Part shown: positions 1-12,421 of the stretch, piece by piece
Layout of the letters: every line of letters starts with the position of its first letter
Position numbering within the stretch: position 1 is the first letter of the stretch
Assembly (NCBI GenBank): GCA_963514095.1
Contig: OY741270.1
Coordinates: 20,237,156-20,301,155, forward strand
Direction of reading: 5' to 3'
DNA from: Eutrigla gurnardus
Lineage: Eukaryota; Chordata; Actinopteri; Perciformes; Triglidae
DNA: 64,000 nucleotides
Position numbers and translations under genes: made by a program
The notes under the pieces: generated by a model
Told to the model about the DNA's origin: nothing
Seen by the model: only the letters and a program-made list of their open reading frames with translations
Database searches by the model: none

Positions 1-275
1 CAGTGGCCCTCCCTCCTATGAACTAAATCAATTAGCCTATCTCCAGTGGGGCTGTGCAGTGTTTGCAGGCCTGCTGGGTTCACAGGGTATTACCGTTCCA
101 CCCAGACCAACAAACAGGCTGCCGCACACGCCGCAGCATCTGCTTGGAATCGGGCCCAAGCCTGAAAGGAATGAATTGGATTTGCAGTGAATGGGTGTCT
201 GATGCAATGAGGATGACTGGGCAGGGAAGCGTTATTGTATACAGCTCCAGTCCTGCTCTTCATGAACAAACTTTA

Positions 276-316
276 ACATTTTTGTATTTTTTTGTATTTT
301 TTTGTATTTTTTTCGT
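276..316. repeat. T-rich tandem repeat, about 10-bp unit
   Basis: Three to four near-identical units reading roughly TTTTTTGTAT follow one another. This is a simple low-complexity tandem array with no further feature. Confidence 0.8.
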
Positions 317-929
317 GATCTTACTTTGTTAAACCCACTTTTTAAAACCTGTTTTTCTTGTTTCAAGGATGATAAATCTCACCTCATTGGGCTGAGAGAT
401 GCCTCCCCAGATTAGATCTTCAATCTCAAAGCCAGATGTGGAAGCTCATATATTTCATACAAAACAGTCGGCCCAATTTAGCCGAGGCCTGTTCTTGATT
501 GAAAATCTTTTTCCTCTCATCCATTCATTACAAAACCTCATTACCTCATTGTACTGTAAACCAGACCCTTAGGAGATAAGCCTTGTGCTCCACTTATGAG
601 CTTTGATTTGTAAACAGATAAGCCATTGAGCCGTCCATCAAACATGCTACTGTACAGACAACCGAATGAATGAGTCGATGCTGTCCGCGGCAATCTTCTC
701 CTTTAGCTCGCGGTGGGACGCGTTGAACATGACAACACTGTGACTGAACATTATTACCCAGTGCTCACTTATCAATCTCTTCTCTGCTGTTGCAATGAAG
801 CGTGACTTTAATGCTTCACCCATCAGTAGTTTCAGCGACCTGTAATACAGGTGCATGTCATGTTCTCTTTTTGCAACACATGCAAGACAAAAAATCTTCA
901 GCGCTAGAGCAATGTTTTAAAGGGGCACT

Positions 930-1360
930 CCCTAATTTACGCAAGAAGTTCAGTTTAATTCAGGGGCAACATGCAGGGTCTGAAAAGTGAAGCCAATTCA
1001 AAAGTGCCTGAAACCTGCATTATTTCTAATAGCCAGCAGGGGGAGACTCCTCTGTTTGCAAAAAGTGGTCTGCTTGTATAGAAACCTATGAGAAAATGTT
1101 CTTAAACGTTGGTTTCAAGTCTTCTTCAATACAGCATGATTTTCATTAAAGTAAAGTATGGTCATTTAGAGTCAAATAGACGATAAAGCAGGGTATGATT
1201 TGGGGCGTGGCTACCTTGTGATTGACAGGTCACTCCCATGGCGTTGTCCGGTCTGGGAGTGATTTCATCCTGCGAATAAAATCCTTTTTACAGTGTGTTT
1301 TCACAGACTTCAAAACCATAGTCCACAAACCAACGGGTGACATCACCGCAAGTACGTCAA
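930..1360 (-). repeat. dispersed teleost repeat (family A), minus orientation
   Basis: The segment carries wording I recognise as a high-copy repeat of spiny-rayed fish genomes: a GCCAGCAGGGGG motif, a stretch about a figure tracked through 'gtcaaatagacgataaa', and 'ggcgtggctaccttgtgatt'. Its first part (about 945-1018) is the reverse complement of a block at about 20216-20280 in this window, which shares the 'aggcactt...ttggc' core and so is a second copy in the other orientation. The class is not known to me. No open frame in it is convincing. The recognition is from memory of fish genomes; the internal similarity is visible directly. Confidence 0.6.
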
Positions 1361-3746
1361 CTTATTATATACAAGCTGTGGGATGAAAAATAGTTGTGTA
1401 ACGTCTTTGTGGTTCTGGAGAGAAAGTCTGAGGAAATAACCACCATGCTGATATTGCAATGTCACCGGTGTTGAGCTACACAATGAGCTACAAGAGAAAC
1501 GGCTCAGGGAACAAACAGATCATTATGTTTATTATTCAAGCACTTATTGGCATTTAGAAACCTCAGCCTTCCTGGTAATACGCCTACAAAAAGAAAACTC
1601 TAAACACCAGTTAACTGCTTCCCCATTCTTTCAACAAACAGAGCTTGAAGGAACTCAATCCTTAATATCAACCTCCTTTGCTTTTTAAATTGCAAAGTAC
1701 TTGACCTGGTAATTGGACACATTTACAGAGCAGTGCAGGACTGATGCACACGGTTTAGGAAAGAGCAGTGGATACTCACAAAGACTGTGTAATCATAACA
1801 CTAACGACAAAGAGCTGCGATGTTCTGCAGCATTAAAAATCATACAAGCTGCAGACAGGCGCTCCGACCATTGTTCACCGTCGACATTCAGCACGCGTTT
1901 GTCTCTGTGGATACCATCAGATCTCTGTGCCCTTTTTTACTGTTGAACAGTAAGTACGTGTCTTTGTTGGAGGGCAGCCAGCCGACCACCCTCGAGGTCA
2001 TTTGAATGTCATGGTGCTGGACAAAGCAGAGGCAAAGCATATGCTTATATATGCTGGATATACTGTTGTGTATTTGCTTTTGTTGGTTCTCTATCAGCTG
2101 TAGAGCCTTAATGAGAGCGAGAATGGATGTTGACTCTCAGTCTTGTTCACTTTTGAAATTGAAAAAAGAGGCACATCCCTCATCTACTGAGGACACTCAT
2201 TAATTTTCACTCTGAAAATATTTCTTCTGCTATTTTTCAGTGACTCTACAAATCATCATGACAGGGAGCAAAGATTTGACATAAAGTACACACACTTCTC
2301 TATCTTGGTTTATGTTAAAGCCCAGAAAATAGTCTTAATGACTGTGCTAAACTGAGGCGGTTCTCATCTACTGTTTAATAAGCATATTTATTGTCACAGC
2401 TGAAGCGCTATAATGCCCCTCAAGAGCCCAGCTGCCAGTCAACACGTAGTTAATGGAGGTGATTTGCAGAGTTGTATCAGGAAGGCTCTGAAATCAGTCT
2501 TGACACTCTTAATATGCTAGCAGAAGGGTGTGTTGACTGTGAAAAAACAAACATTTGCAATCAGTGTGGCAAATACCATCGCTTGTTTTTGTCAGCTTCG
2601 CTCCTAAATGCAACGTCACTCGTTGATGCAATATAAAATAATCCTACAAAATAATCAACAACCACACAAACCTCATTCCAATAATCAAATCTTGTCTCTC
2701 CTTCACCCAGTCCTTATTTTACAACTTGGTCACTTTGGCTTTCGTAATGCACATTATTTTGAATAGCATTGACGTATTCAAGAGACAAGTGCCAGTTCAT
2801 TACGGTTTATTTTTCTGTCAGTCTCGGGAGGATTTGCTTTGTGGGTTGTGATACAAGTGATTTAAGCAGTCAGAACTTATGGGTCCATTAAATGTGTCAC
2901 TTAGCATATCCTTTTTTTTTAAATCTTACTTCGTTCCTCTGAATTATAAGTGGTCACTACCCATGCTGCCGAGCTTAAATAATAAATGAAAGCAAACTTT
3001 ACATATGGATGGAAAGCTGGAGGGAGGAAAATTCTGTGCTGATTAACGGTCCTCGTCTCCAAGGACAACTCTTGACTTCTAGCTGCATCTCTTTCCTTGT
3101 ACTTAAAAGTCAATCAGCTCCACCATCCCGAGATCGATTTCTGTTACCTGAAGGCAACGTGGTCAGTGTCTCTTTGTATTTCTGAGCACTAACAACATGC
3201 GTCACAAGTCCAAAGGTCTATCTGGGTTCAACCATGACTGGGCTTTGTTTGGTTTCGACAAAAATGTATTTTAAAAATTGAATAAATACACTTTTTTCTC
3301 CTTTTAAAAAGAGAGTTTTGGAGATGACCATTTTTAATGAGAGAAGAAGCAGGGAATGATGTGGTGTTATATATATTACGTGGGGTCCCTCATAGATGAA
3401 CTGTGAACTATTATTTTAGGAAAGGCAGTTGCTATGGAAGAGCATATTAATTATTATATAGTATTAACTGCTTTTATGTTTGGTCAAATGTTTTATATTT
3501 GGAGATTTAAGTCTTACAACAAATGTAATATATCAATGACTGGAGGTGTGGGTGTGAAGTCCACATATCGAGTCATAATGCTTCATTTACAGGTCGAGGT
3601 GGAATTTACCGATTGTTATTTCCCCTTGTGTGTGGGATTTGTCATGTAGGAGGTGTGTTTGTGTATGCATGTGTTCCTTGGGGGTTGATAAGGTCGAATA
3701 TAACTAATCTTCTTTTATATTTTCCCCTCTCATTTGTCTCACCTAG

Positions 3747-4495
3747 GATGAACGTGCAGAGGAAGCTTCATAACAAAAACTGAGCTGTTTGGACACTACA
3801 GCCACAAGACAGACGAGGAGAAACTCACACGCCTGCATTTAACACCAGGAACCTGAAGAAAGTTTTATGTAATCGCTGCATTTCAGCAAACAAAACCGCA
3901 ATAAAGCGCCATGGATATCACACAATTACGCGCTGGATGACACGACTCGTCGTGTAATGTTCTGGCTTCCCGGTGTCATCAAAGAAACGAGGCGCATCCA
4001 AGTTTCCGTACAAACCTCAATTTAGAAGGCCTCCCGCAGACGTGAGAACAACAGGAGCGAACCTTGTGTGTCCGTCGTCAGCATCTTCCTACATGCAGCT
4101 TCCCGCTTCACATCACTGGAAAGGAGGAGCCCGTTAAAGCATTTGCTATTGAGGAAGGTGTTGTGCCAGCTTGCACCTGATTGGAGATGAGATAAGGGCA
4201 TTGGGAAGACGGAAAAAAGGAGTGCCTGTCTGAATATAAACAAGGATTCGTCTCTCCTGCAGCTACACCAGTGAAGCGAATCAATATCAGAGAGGCGAAA
4301 TGGACAAATTTGCCGGCTTCAATTACAGGAGCATTAGTCTTGGATGGGATTAGAAGGTTGCTGAAGGTTGATATGAATTCGCCTTGCAACACAAGGCATA
4401 TTGCAATGTGAAGCTAGGAGGATAAAAGACGAGCTTCTGATGCGATGAATCTGTTTTGAACCTCGGAGAACCGTTTTAAAAGGAGCAGAGGCAGG
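3747..4495 (+). other. htr1d: putative htr1d 5' leader exon
   Basis: A pyrimidine-rich tract ending in CCTAG at 3737-3746 looks like a splice acceptor. If it is used, the leader is continuous from 3747 to the start codon at 4496. It contains several upstream ATGs. One frame opens at 3748 (12 codons with stop) and one at 3911 (10 codons with stop, excellent GCCATGG context). A TGA in the htr1d frame at 4457-4459 rules out N-terminal extension beyond it. An upstream non-coding exon is inferred, and its position is unknown. Confidence 0.4.
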
Positions 4496-5656
4496 ATGGA
4501 GCTGGATAACAGCTCCCTGGACTACTTTACCAGCAACTTCACAGAGACTCCCGACACCGTTACACCTCCGCCATGGAGCGAGGCCACGCTACTCGGCCTC
4601 CAGATCTCCCTGTCCGCACTGTTGGCCCTCGTCACCCTGGCTACTGTGCTCTCAAACGCCTTCGTCATCGCCACCATCTTTCTAACCCGGAAGCTCCACA
4701 CGCCTGCCAACTTCCTGATCGGCTCCCTCGCCGTCACAGACCTGCTGGTGTCTATTTTAGTCATGCCGATCAGCATCGTCTACACCGTCAGCAAGACCTG
4801 GTCCCTGGGGCAGATAGTCTGTGACATCTGGCTGTCGTCTGACATCACGTTCTGCACGGCCTCCATCTTGCACCTGTGCGTGATCGCACTGGACCGCTAC
4901 TGGGCCATCACGGACGCCCTGGAGTACACGAAGCGCCGCACCATGCGCCGGGCGGCCATCATGATCGGCGTGGTGTGGGTGATCTCCATATCGATTTCCA
5001 TGCCTCCACTTTTCTGGCGGCAAGCCAAGGCCCACGAGGAGCTGACAGACTGCATGGTGAACACGGACCAGATCTCTTACACCCTATACTCCACCTTCGG
5101 CGCCTTCTACGTCCCCACCGTGCTCCTCATCATCCTCTACGGACGGATCTATGTTGCCGCCCGCTCCCGGATCTTCAAGACGCCGTCGTGCTCGGGGAAA
5201 CGTTTCACCACAGCGCAGCTCATCCAGACCTCGGCGGGCTCCTCTCTCTGTTCTCTTAATTCTGCCTCCAACCAGGAAGCACACCTGCACTCTCTTAATG
5301 CGGGAGGTGGAGGAGGAGGAGGAGAGGGAGGCACCCCTCTGTTCATGAATAGTGTGAAAGTGAAGCTGGCAGACAGCGTGCTGGAGAGGAAGCGTCTGTG
5401 TGCGGCCCGGGAGAGGAAAGCGACCAAGACACTGGGCATCATCCTGGGTGCTTTTATTGTGTGTTGGCTCCCGTTCTTTGTGGGCACGCTCGTCTTGGCA
5501 ATATGCAAAGAGTGCTGGTTCGATCCGGTGCTTTTTGATATATTTACCTGGCTCGGATACCTGAACTCCCTCATCAATCCTGTCATCTACACCGCATTCA
5601 ATGATGAGTTCAAACAAGCTTTCCAGAAACTCATGAAACTCAGACGATGCTCGTGA
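4496..5656 (+). CDS. htr1d: 5-hydroxytryptamine receptor 1D (5-HT1D-like GPCR)
   Basis: This is a complete intronless class A receptor of 386 residues; human 5-HT1D is of similar length (377). N5 and N14 are N-glycosylation sequons. Visible family landmarks are N54 (1.50), D82 (2.50), C109 with C186 (ECL2 disulfide), D116 (3.32, amine-binding), DRY at 133-135, W161 (4.50), S199/T200/A203 in TM5, P207 (5.50), W324 and P326 in TM6 (CWLP), FF at 327-328, T351 (7.39), and NPVIY at 361-365. A short tail ends RRCS with a possible palmitoylated Cys385. The third loop (about 224-306) has the GKRFTTAQLI and SAGSSLCSLNS blocks that favour 5-HT1D over 5-HT1B, plus a glycine run at 270-279. The family couples to Gi/o and lowers cAMP. 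The start has a purine at -3 and G at +4, and an in-frame stop lies upstream. The subtype call rests on remembered homologs. Confidence 0.95.
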   Translation: MELDNSSLDYFTSNFTETPDTVTPPPWSEATLLGLQISLSALLALVTLATVLSNAFVIATIFLTRKLHTPANFLIGSLAVTDLLVSILVMPISIVYTVSKTWSLGQIVCDIWLSSDITFCTASILHLCVIALDRYWAITDALEYTKRRTMRRAAIMIGVVWVISISISMPPLFWRQAKAHEELTDCMVNTDQISYTLYSTFGAFYVPTVLLIILYGRIYVAARSRIFKTPSCSGKRFTTAQLIQTSAGSSLCSLNSASNQEAHLHSLNAGGGGGGGEGGTPLFMNSVKVKLADSVLERKRLCAARERKATKTLGIILGAFIVCWLPFFVGTLVLAICKECWFDPVLFDIFTWLGYLNSLINPVIYTAFNDEFKQAFQKLMKLRRCS

Positions 5657-5887
5657 AATGATAAGAAAAAACGTGTTAAAACTGACGCCTCCTGTAAAAC
5701 AGGGAGCGAGAAAGGCAAAGAGCAAGCGGCAAACATGACAAGAATGATAATGGAAGTACTGAAGCTTAAATGTACTGTGTTGTAAACACATGCTAATTGT
5801 GATATGTTTTTTTCTTTTTATATCAATCAGCTCTGTGCCATAGCTCTTTAGATATTCTTCATATTGACTCATGCATGCATGCTAAAA

Positions 5888-5893
5888 AATAAA
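5888..5893 (+). promoter_or_regulatory. htr1d: htr1d poly(A) signal candidate
   Basis: A canonical AATAAA lies about 230 bases after the htr1d stop codon, in an A-rich stretch. It is the nearest such signal and gives a short 3' UTR. Other downstream signals could also be used. Confidence 0.5.
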
Positions 5894-6228
5894 AGAGAAA
5901 AACATAAGCGCCAAGAACTGTGGAACTCATCTTAAAAAGATAAAGGAAGAAGACTGCCAGACGCTGCTGATATGTTCTTGGACAGAAGCAGGTATTAATA
6001 AATAAGGTGTGGTGTAACTGTATGGGAAAAAAACAAACAAACTCAGAGACACTGGATTCAATTCAGCGGAAATGAAAAGCCATGAAATGTTGTCTTAATC
6101 TCGGTGTCATACTGTATGCTGCTGCTCCCATATAATGTTTCTGTGGTACAGTAAAGTACTTTAAAACTATCAAACTACAGAGATTCGGTGTATGTTGCCA
6201 TATGGACAATTATGTTTGAAAGTGGTGT

Positions 6229-6372
<144 letters not shown>

Positions 6373-7344
6373 AGTACAGGTACTTTTCTGTAATATATGC
6401 GTGTTTGAGGAAGGGAGGACTGTCAAGTGTTTGACATTTATACATGCTATTCTCCAGCGAGGCGAGGCTCGACGCTACGGAGACAGAAATGGAAACAACA
6501 TTTTTTCACCGTGCCTCTGAATTTTAAGTAACAGCCAATACCATAGCAACAAATAAACCCTTACAGAAATGACGTCGTATGCTCCAGCATATAAAAAGTA
6601 CAAGGCAAGAGCAAATGATCAGAGTCCCGGCCTACGGGGGCCAAATTGAGAAAATGTGTGAGTAATTTAATGTGATTGTTTGGAATTCAAGTGTGACAAA
6701 AATGACGTGAGAATAATTATATTATAATGTCAATGTTTCTGATAGTGTCTTCATTACGCTGATGTTAATTGGAGCTTACAAATGCAAAACATGTCTATGA
6801 GAGATGGAACTGAATGTTGACTGTAAAATGAACCTGATAATTTGATAAAGACACAAAAGATGCATCATTGACACAATGAAATGACAAACAAAGAAATACA
6901 AACTTCAATAATATGCAAAAATGCAGTTGTGATGAATGACAAAGCTCATTTAAAGTATCAGATCAGACATTGTACACATCAAATTTACACTCCTGTCCTG
7001 TTTTAGTGTCACACATCGACATGTAAACACATTGAAAACCACAGAAATGATTCTATTTATTTTGTCAGGTGCAACGATTCATCCACCCTTGTGTATATGC
7101 AGCGGTAACAACAATGACTTAGCACCTTAATGTGAGGGTTTTTTTACATCACATATAAACAGCAACATTCAATGTGAAATTAACTTTCTACAACAATCCA
7201 CTCCATCCGTTATTGTCAGGCAAGATGAATGGTCCATTGGCAGCAAGAAGCTGTTATGCTAGCATGAAAGCTGTGGTTTTATGTGTGACAAGTAAAAAAA
7301 ATAGGAAATATGAAAGACAGCTTCCTGATGTCACACATGAGCTT

Positions 7345-7615
7345 TGCTTCTGTGTGGAGTTTGCATGTTCTTCCTGTGTCAGCGTGGGTTCTCTTCAGGT
7401 TCTCCAGCTTCCTCCCACAGTCCAAAGACATGCAGGTTAAGGTTCATTGATGACTCTAAATATCCCGTAGGTGTGAATGTGAGAGTGAATGGTTGTCTGT
7501 CTCTCCATGTCAGCCCTGTGATAGTCCGGCGACCTGTCCAGGATGTTCCCTCCCTTCACCTAATGTCAGCTGGGATCCGCTCCAGACCTCCTCTTTGTGA
7601 TGATGACGTGACTGA
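7345..7615 (+). repeat. dispersed repeat with retroposon-like 3' tail wording
   Basis: The block contains the familiar phrases 'gtgtggagtttgcatgttc', 'cctcccacagtccaaagac', 'gtgaatgtgagagtgaatgg' and 'atgtcagctgggatccgctc' in the usual order. I know this string as an abundant metazoan and teleost interspersed repeat, probably the 3' end of a non-LTR retroposon. The copy is diverged. The chance open frame across it is not a gene. Confidence 0.75.
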
Positions 7616-7755
7616 AAAGAAATAAAATCACTTCCGTTTGGAGAAGAGATGCACTATAGTCTCGATGTCTTTGCAAGTGACTCAAGCGAGACCATAGAGT
7701 GACCTAATGGACCTTCTCTTGTTTCTGCCACCAATTCTCTCAGAGTGCTTGCTAC

Positions 7756-7785
7756 ATGCATGTATACATACATGTATACATGCAT
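7756..7785. repeat. perfect 14-bp inverted repeat with 2-bp spacer
   Basis: The left arm atgcatgtatacat (7756-7769) is followed by 'ac' and then its exact reverse complement (7772-7785). The arms also alternate purine and pyrimidine in part. It sits just before a dispersed repeat and could be a foldback or an edge feature of that element. Confidence 0.9.
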
Positions 7786-7789
7786 ACAA

Positions 7790-8240
7790 ACATGAGTCCC
7801 TGTAACTCTCTCTCCACTGGTCTGAAACTGCTTGGCTGGATGAACCGGTGGAGTGGACATTCTTTGAGATTCAGTCCACAGGAAATAGAACTGGAGACCA
7901 GCATAGCCACTTACAGTCAATGTATTATTAATGTGCGAATTGCTTGTTTACATTTCCAAAGAGCGCCGCAGTTGAACCACTGGCTCACTATACAGAAGAG
8001 AACAAGCCTCATAAGATCTTATCGATGTCATTGTAGATGCCAGAAGGATTGGTTGCTTTAAGCCATGCTGGGAGCACGGCTCTATGTCGACCGGTGGAGT
8101 CTCCACTCTGTCCAGACTGAAATGTCTCTGGATTCTCATGGAATTTCATCATGCATGTTGGTGATCCACTGACTTTCCCTCTAGCGCCACCATGAGGTTG
8201 ACATGTGTGGTTTTGAGTTAAATGTCTTAACATCTATTGG
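7790..8240. repeat. probable dispersed teleost repeat
   Basis: Several phrases, notably 'ggtgatccactgactttccc' followed by 'tctagcgccaccatgagg', match wording I associate with a common perciform interspersed repeat. Boundaries and class are uncertain. The chance open frames on both strands have no recognisable product. Confidence 0.5.
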
Positions 8241-11200
8241 CTGAATTGTGCCATAATAGCTTTTCATCTAATTCCCCATCATGTAAATGTGTTTCTAATA
8301 CTTCATTGACCAAACCTGCTAAACTAATGACATCCCTGTCAACCTCAGCCGTACTTTCTGATTCACGCTGATTTGACACGGAGATTATGTTTTTGGTGTG
8401 CTCTGTTTTTCAGCATTTGGAAAAACAATTTTTCATGACACTCGGCTGCTTAGCAAATGGTCACGTGGGGAACAAAGATGGTGGACAAAGTGAACATTAG
8501 ACCAGCTTGCTCCAAATCTTTACTACAAACTGATTATTTAGTATGTAGTGAGTTTTTATATTCTAAAGCAGACCGTATGTAGAAATACCCTTGATTTTTG
8601 AAAAAGGAAATTGAGGAGCTCACAGCTTTTCAGTTGTAATTAGATCTCAGTTAAACATGTTGATGCCTGTTTGAGAAGTTTAATTGGCAGTGACACAACT
8701 GACATCTCACATATTGTTCCCTTAAAATTAATTTGTAGCCTAATGTTGATATTTTGTACAGTGCTAATTTTTTTAGAAGTAGATACTGTATCGTGTTAGT
8801 GTGTAGTTTAGATTTAGGATGCAACTTTACTCTTTTTTTTTTATTATCAGAATCCAAAATGTCCCACTTTGGGTGAACATTAAAGTGCAATGTGTCCTTC
8901 TAATGTAATTGTTAGGATCAATTGCAATGCAATGTAGTGAAAATGTAATCAGCTTAGTTGTCACTCAGTTGCACTGGTAAATAGGAGGTAATTGAAAAGG
9001 GGGACAACATGCATTCTTTCTTACCATTTAAACTTATCGGCTGCAGCATTATATAAATAATCAATTGTTATGAAAGCTAATTGCTAATGTGAGCAAATAC
9101 TGCCCCGGGAATACGCCCACCTCCATGAAGAGAGGCCACATTACCCTTGTGGTGTAATAAAATAAATGTTCCCCGCAAATGTAAAGGTGGGTCACACTTA
9201 ACATTGTTGAAACCTAATTATTCAGGGCCCATTGGCCATTGATCCTTCCCTTTGGGGATCACTGAGGCCACTAAAGGTTTTAACTGCGACCTCTCAAATA
9301 AAGGCTGAAATGCAAAAAAAAAAAGGGAGCCAAAAGTAGTTCTGTCACTCCAAATCTGTGTGGATGGGAGATGGCTCCAGATAAAGTTAGACTGTCTTGA
9401 GCAGTGAAACCGAAAGGTCAGGATGAACCTCTCGGGGTCGACTGTCACTTCTCCACTCATGTCTCCACTAAAGCAAAGTAGCCCTCTGAGTCCCACCGCC
9501 ACTGTAAGGGCTTGTAAGGTGCCACTTCAACACATAAATCACATTACTTAGCCAGCTAAAAAGATTAAACCCAACAGATATGTCGACTCAATATCAACTG
9601 CTTAAAAAAAGTAATGTAATCCCCGTGGGATTTGTTTCTGTGCTGCTAGTTTTGAATGAAAACTAACTAATAAATATTTCATATCAAATATTTTTCAAGC
9701 GAATGAAAGATTGAAGCGTTGAGCTGCCGTTGACCCGACCATGCCCCCAAATATCAACATCTTGTGAGAGACACGCTGTCAAATGCTCTTTAGAAAGGAG
9801 AGGATACAGTATATAAATGATGCAGGCGTTCTCAACCCGAGACGGCATTCTGTCTGCCACCAGTTCACATTTTGATTACACAAGCTTCTCTCCACCTATA
9901 CGCAGTCACACAGCACTCTGTCCATGCCTCTAAAAATGCATGCATATTCAGTGCAGTCTTCACGCTCCCTGTATATACACATTGAAAACACCTTTGCTAA
10001 CTCAACATACATGATCGCAAACACGGGAGATGAATCGTTGAAGAGGCCGCATGAATATTTTACTCTTCACTTTCTGTTAAGGCACACACAAAAAAAATCA
10101 TGGATTGGTACTGAAATGGGAAAAGATGCTGGATTGAAATTAATTATACAGCACCAATACTACTGCAAAAAAAAGAAAGAAAAATACAATTTCTTCCAAG
10201 AACCATGAAATATTTCACTCCAGGGACACATGAACAAGAATTGCTGAAGGATAAATAAAACCACTGTAGCAACACAAATCTAGTTAATTATATTCATCTC
10301 CCAAACACACAGGGAAGCTGTAACGGTTGAATTATACAACAAAAAAAGAAAGAGAATAAAGTCAATAATAAGATCGATGTCACCTGTATATTCATACACA
10401 CTCTTTTTGTGAACTATTCAAAATACAAATGAATAAGTTATGCTGATAGGTTGTTCTTTGTTCTATCGGCTCTCCATTGTGTGTCCGTACACGGCCAACA
10501 GTTTTTCCACACAAGCTGAAAATTCATATTTTATGTATGGAGCCAGAGCATCAAGGGTCCATAAAAAACATTTGTCTAAAACATGCATGAGTACACTGCA
10601 AGGTCATCACTGCTGCACGTTTAGCAGCAACCTTTATGCCAGCTGTGCGACTTAAAACCCCGATGAGGCTTGGATTTTGAGAGGAAGGTGAGACAGGATG
10701 CTGTTAAATAAGAGTTAAAATCCCAGAGTATCTGCTGATCTGCTGCACATTGGACCGAAGGTTAACCAAGCGAGAAGAGCTGGGTTGGCAGGCTGAAGGA
10801 ATAAAACCATGATAAATAGCCGTGATGGCGGCGTTCAGAAGTGAGTTAACAAGGGTGCAAAATGAATTCAATAAGTATGATATAATATTTATCATAAATG
10901 GATGACGTGGAATGATAAAGCCGTTAACAGTCTTCTGCACTTCCACAGGGAGATTTGCAATCGTGGGGCGTCTACCCTGAGTGGCAGTGACATAAATCCC
11001 CCGTTGGAGTCCAGACTGGTGGTGGCGGCTGGTGGTTCTGCTGGGACTGGTAGGAAGAGGAGGAGGAACACACATGGTTTGCATTCATATCCTGCAGATT
11101 TCTATTTTGTTGGGTTTTCCTTACGTCATTCGTTCTCAATGTAAAACCAGTCTAATCCCTTGAAAAAGCACATTCTGTAGGATTTAGGGAGATCTTTTAG

Positions 11201-12289
11201 CAGAAATTAAATATAATATTCATTATGTTTTCATGAGTGTAAAATCATCTGAAACTAAGAATCAGTCTGTTTTTGTGAAGGGAGATTTTTTTAGTTCTAG
11301 TTGTAGAGAATATACTTTTTGTAGGGCACTGTTCCAAAGAAGCGGTATGCATTTAGTTAAGAGGCTCCGCATCTCTTCTGTCCAAGTTCTAATCTTTGAT
11401 GCTTTCAGTGCACTTTTCCAGGCCCATTTACCATCATTTTGGACCTGTTATCCTTTGAAATGGGCTCCAAAAAGCTCCACATCTTCAAGAAAATATTCAG
11501 CAATCACTCCCATCAGGGAGCTGTTTGTCCTTCTTTTTGCCTCCTTCAAAGAGATACAGCAGCTTAGACGTGTCTCGTGTGCTTTCCACAGTCTCACGAT
11601 GATGTTAACGAACGTTTAAAGCAAGAGGGGAGAACGACATTGAGAGTGAAAGATGATTTACAGTAAATGCATAAAATAAACATATGGGTAACAATTATTC
11701 ATGAAATTGGTAAATTATATTGAGAGACTTACAGACTTGACAAAAATTTATGTTTGTGGGATTTGTTTCAGAATGTTATGCCATTTACAGCGCCAACACA
11801 CCTGAGCTGTCCAAAACAGGCTGCGCTCTAGTTGTTCTGCTAAAATGTCACCATTGCAGTTTTTACACCGCCATGACACAATTAGCCTTTGATATTCTCT
11901 TCTTTGGGGCGACTACGAGGCGCAGGACAGGAAAAAGGTCAGGATATTAAAGGTGACGAAAGGTGACCGTAACATTTTGGTTGCTGAGGATCAGCAATTA
12001 GCACACAGGTGGCTGGTAAAGCCTTTCATACAGGAAATGGGCGGTCACTATGGTGGAACACATTAACCTTTGCTTTGTAAGGGAAAACGAGTCATGTCAG
12101 ATGCCATAACAGAGAAAGATCTCGAGAGTGAATATACCTTCATGTGCTCGTTTCCATGGACGGACCCGAGAAGATGCACGCTACGCTCACAGAAACAGAC
12201 TGCTGCTGCACAACGCTGTTAATCTGGCTGGTGGAGATCTTGGCAGAGAAAATGCAAGGTTTTAAAAGGAGGGGATAAGAGAGAGAAAC

Positions 12290-12310
12290 GGGGGGAGGGG
12301 AGGGGAGGGG
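12290..12310 (+). other. G-quadruplex motif
   Basis: Four or more runs of at least four guanines are separated by single adenines. This is a strong intramolecular G-quadruplex pattern. It directly precedes a long CA-rich microsatellite. Confidence 0.75.
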
Positions 12311-12319
12311 AAGACATAG

Positions 12320-12387
12320 GCACGCACACACACACACACACACGCACACACACACACACACACACACACGCATGCACACACACACAC

Positions 12388-12421
<34 letters not shown>
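12320..12421. repeat. (CA)n microsatellite, interrupted
   Basis: About 100 bases of CA repeat are interrupted by CG and a CATG step. Open frames on the minus strand that read VCVCV are artefacts. Confidence 0.95.

Larger units (their letters stand above)
1..3746. other. intergenic region upstream of htr1d
   Basis: I recognise no gene here. Open frames are all under 100 codons and have no recognisable domain or splice structure. The stretch holds a short T-rich tandem repeat near 276-316 and a dispersed repeat at about 930-1360, both listed separately. The rest is ordinary AT-rich intergenic sequence. Distal regulatory elements for htr1d could lie here, but one sequence alone cannot show that. 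Confidence 0.6.

Noticed and set aside
4496..5656. Assignment to 5-HT1B instead of 5-HT1D
   Set aside because: The third-loop blocks GKRFTTAQLI and SAGSSLCSLNS match 5-HT1D. 5-HT1B has a different loop.
5084..5872. 262-codon open frame on the minus strand opposite htr1d
   Set aside because: It is the shadow of the GC-rich receptor exon. It has no domain, and the plus frame is an unmistakable GPCR.
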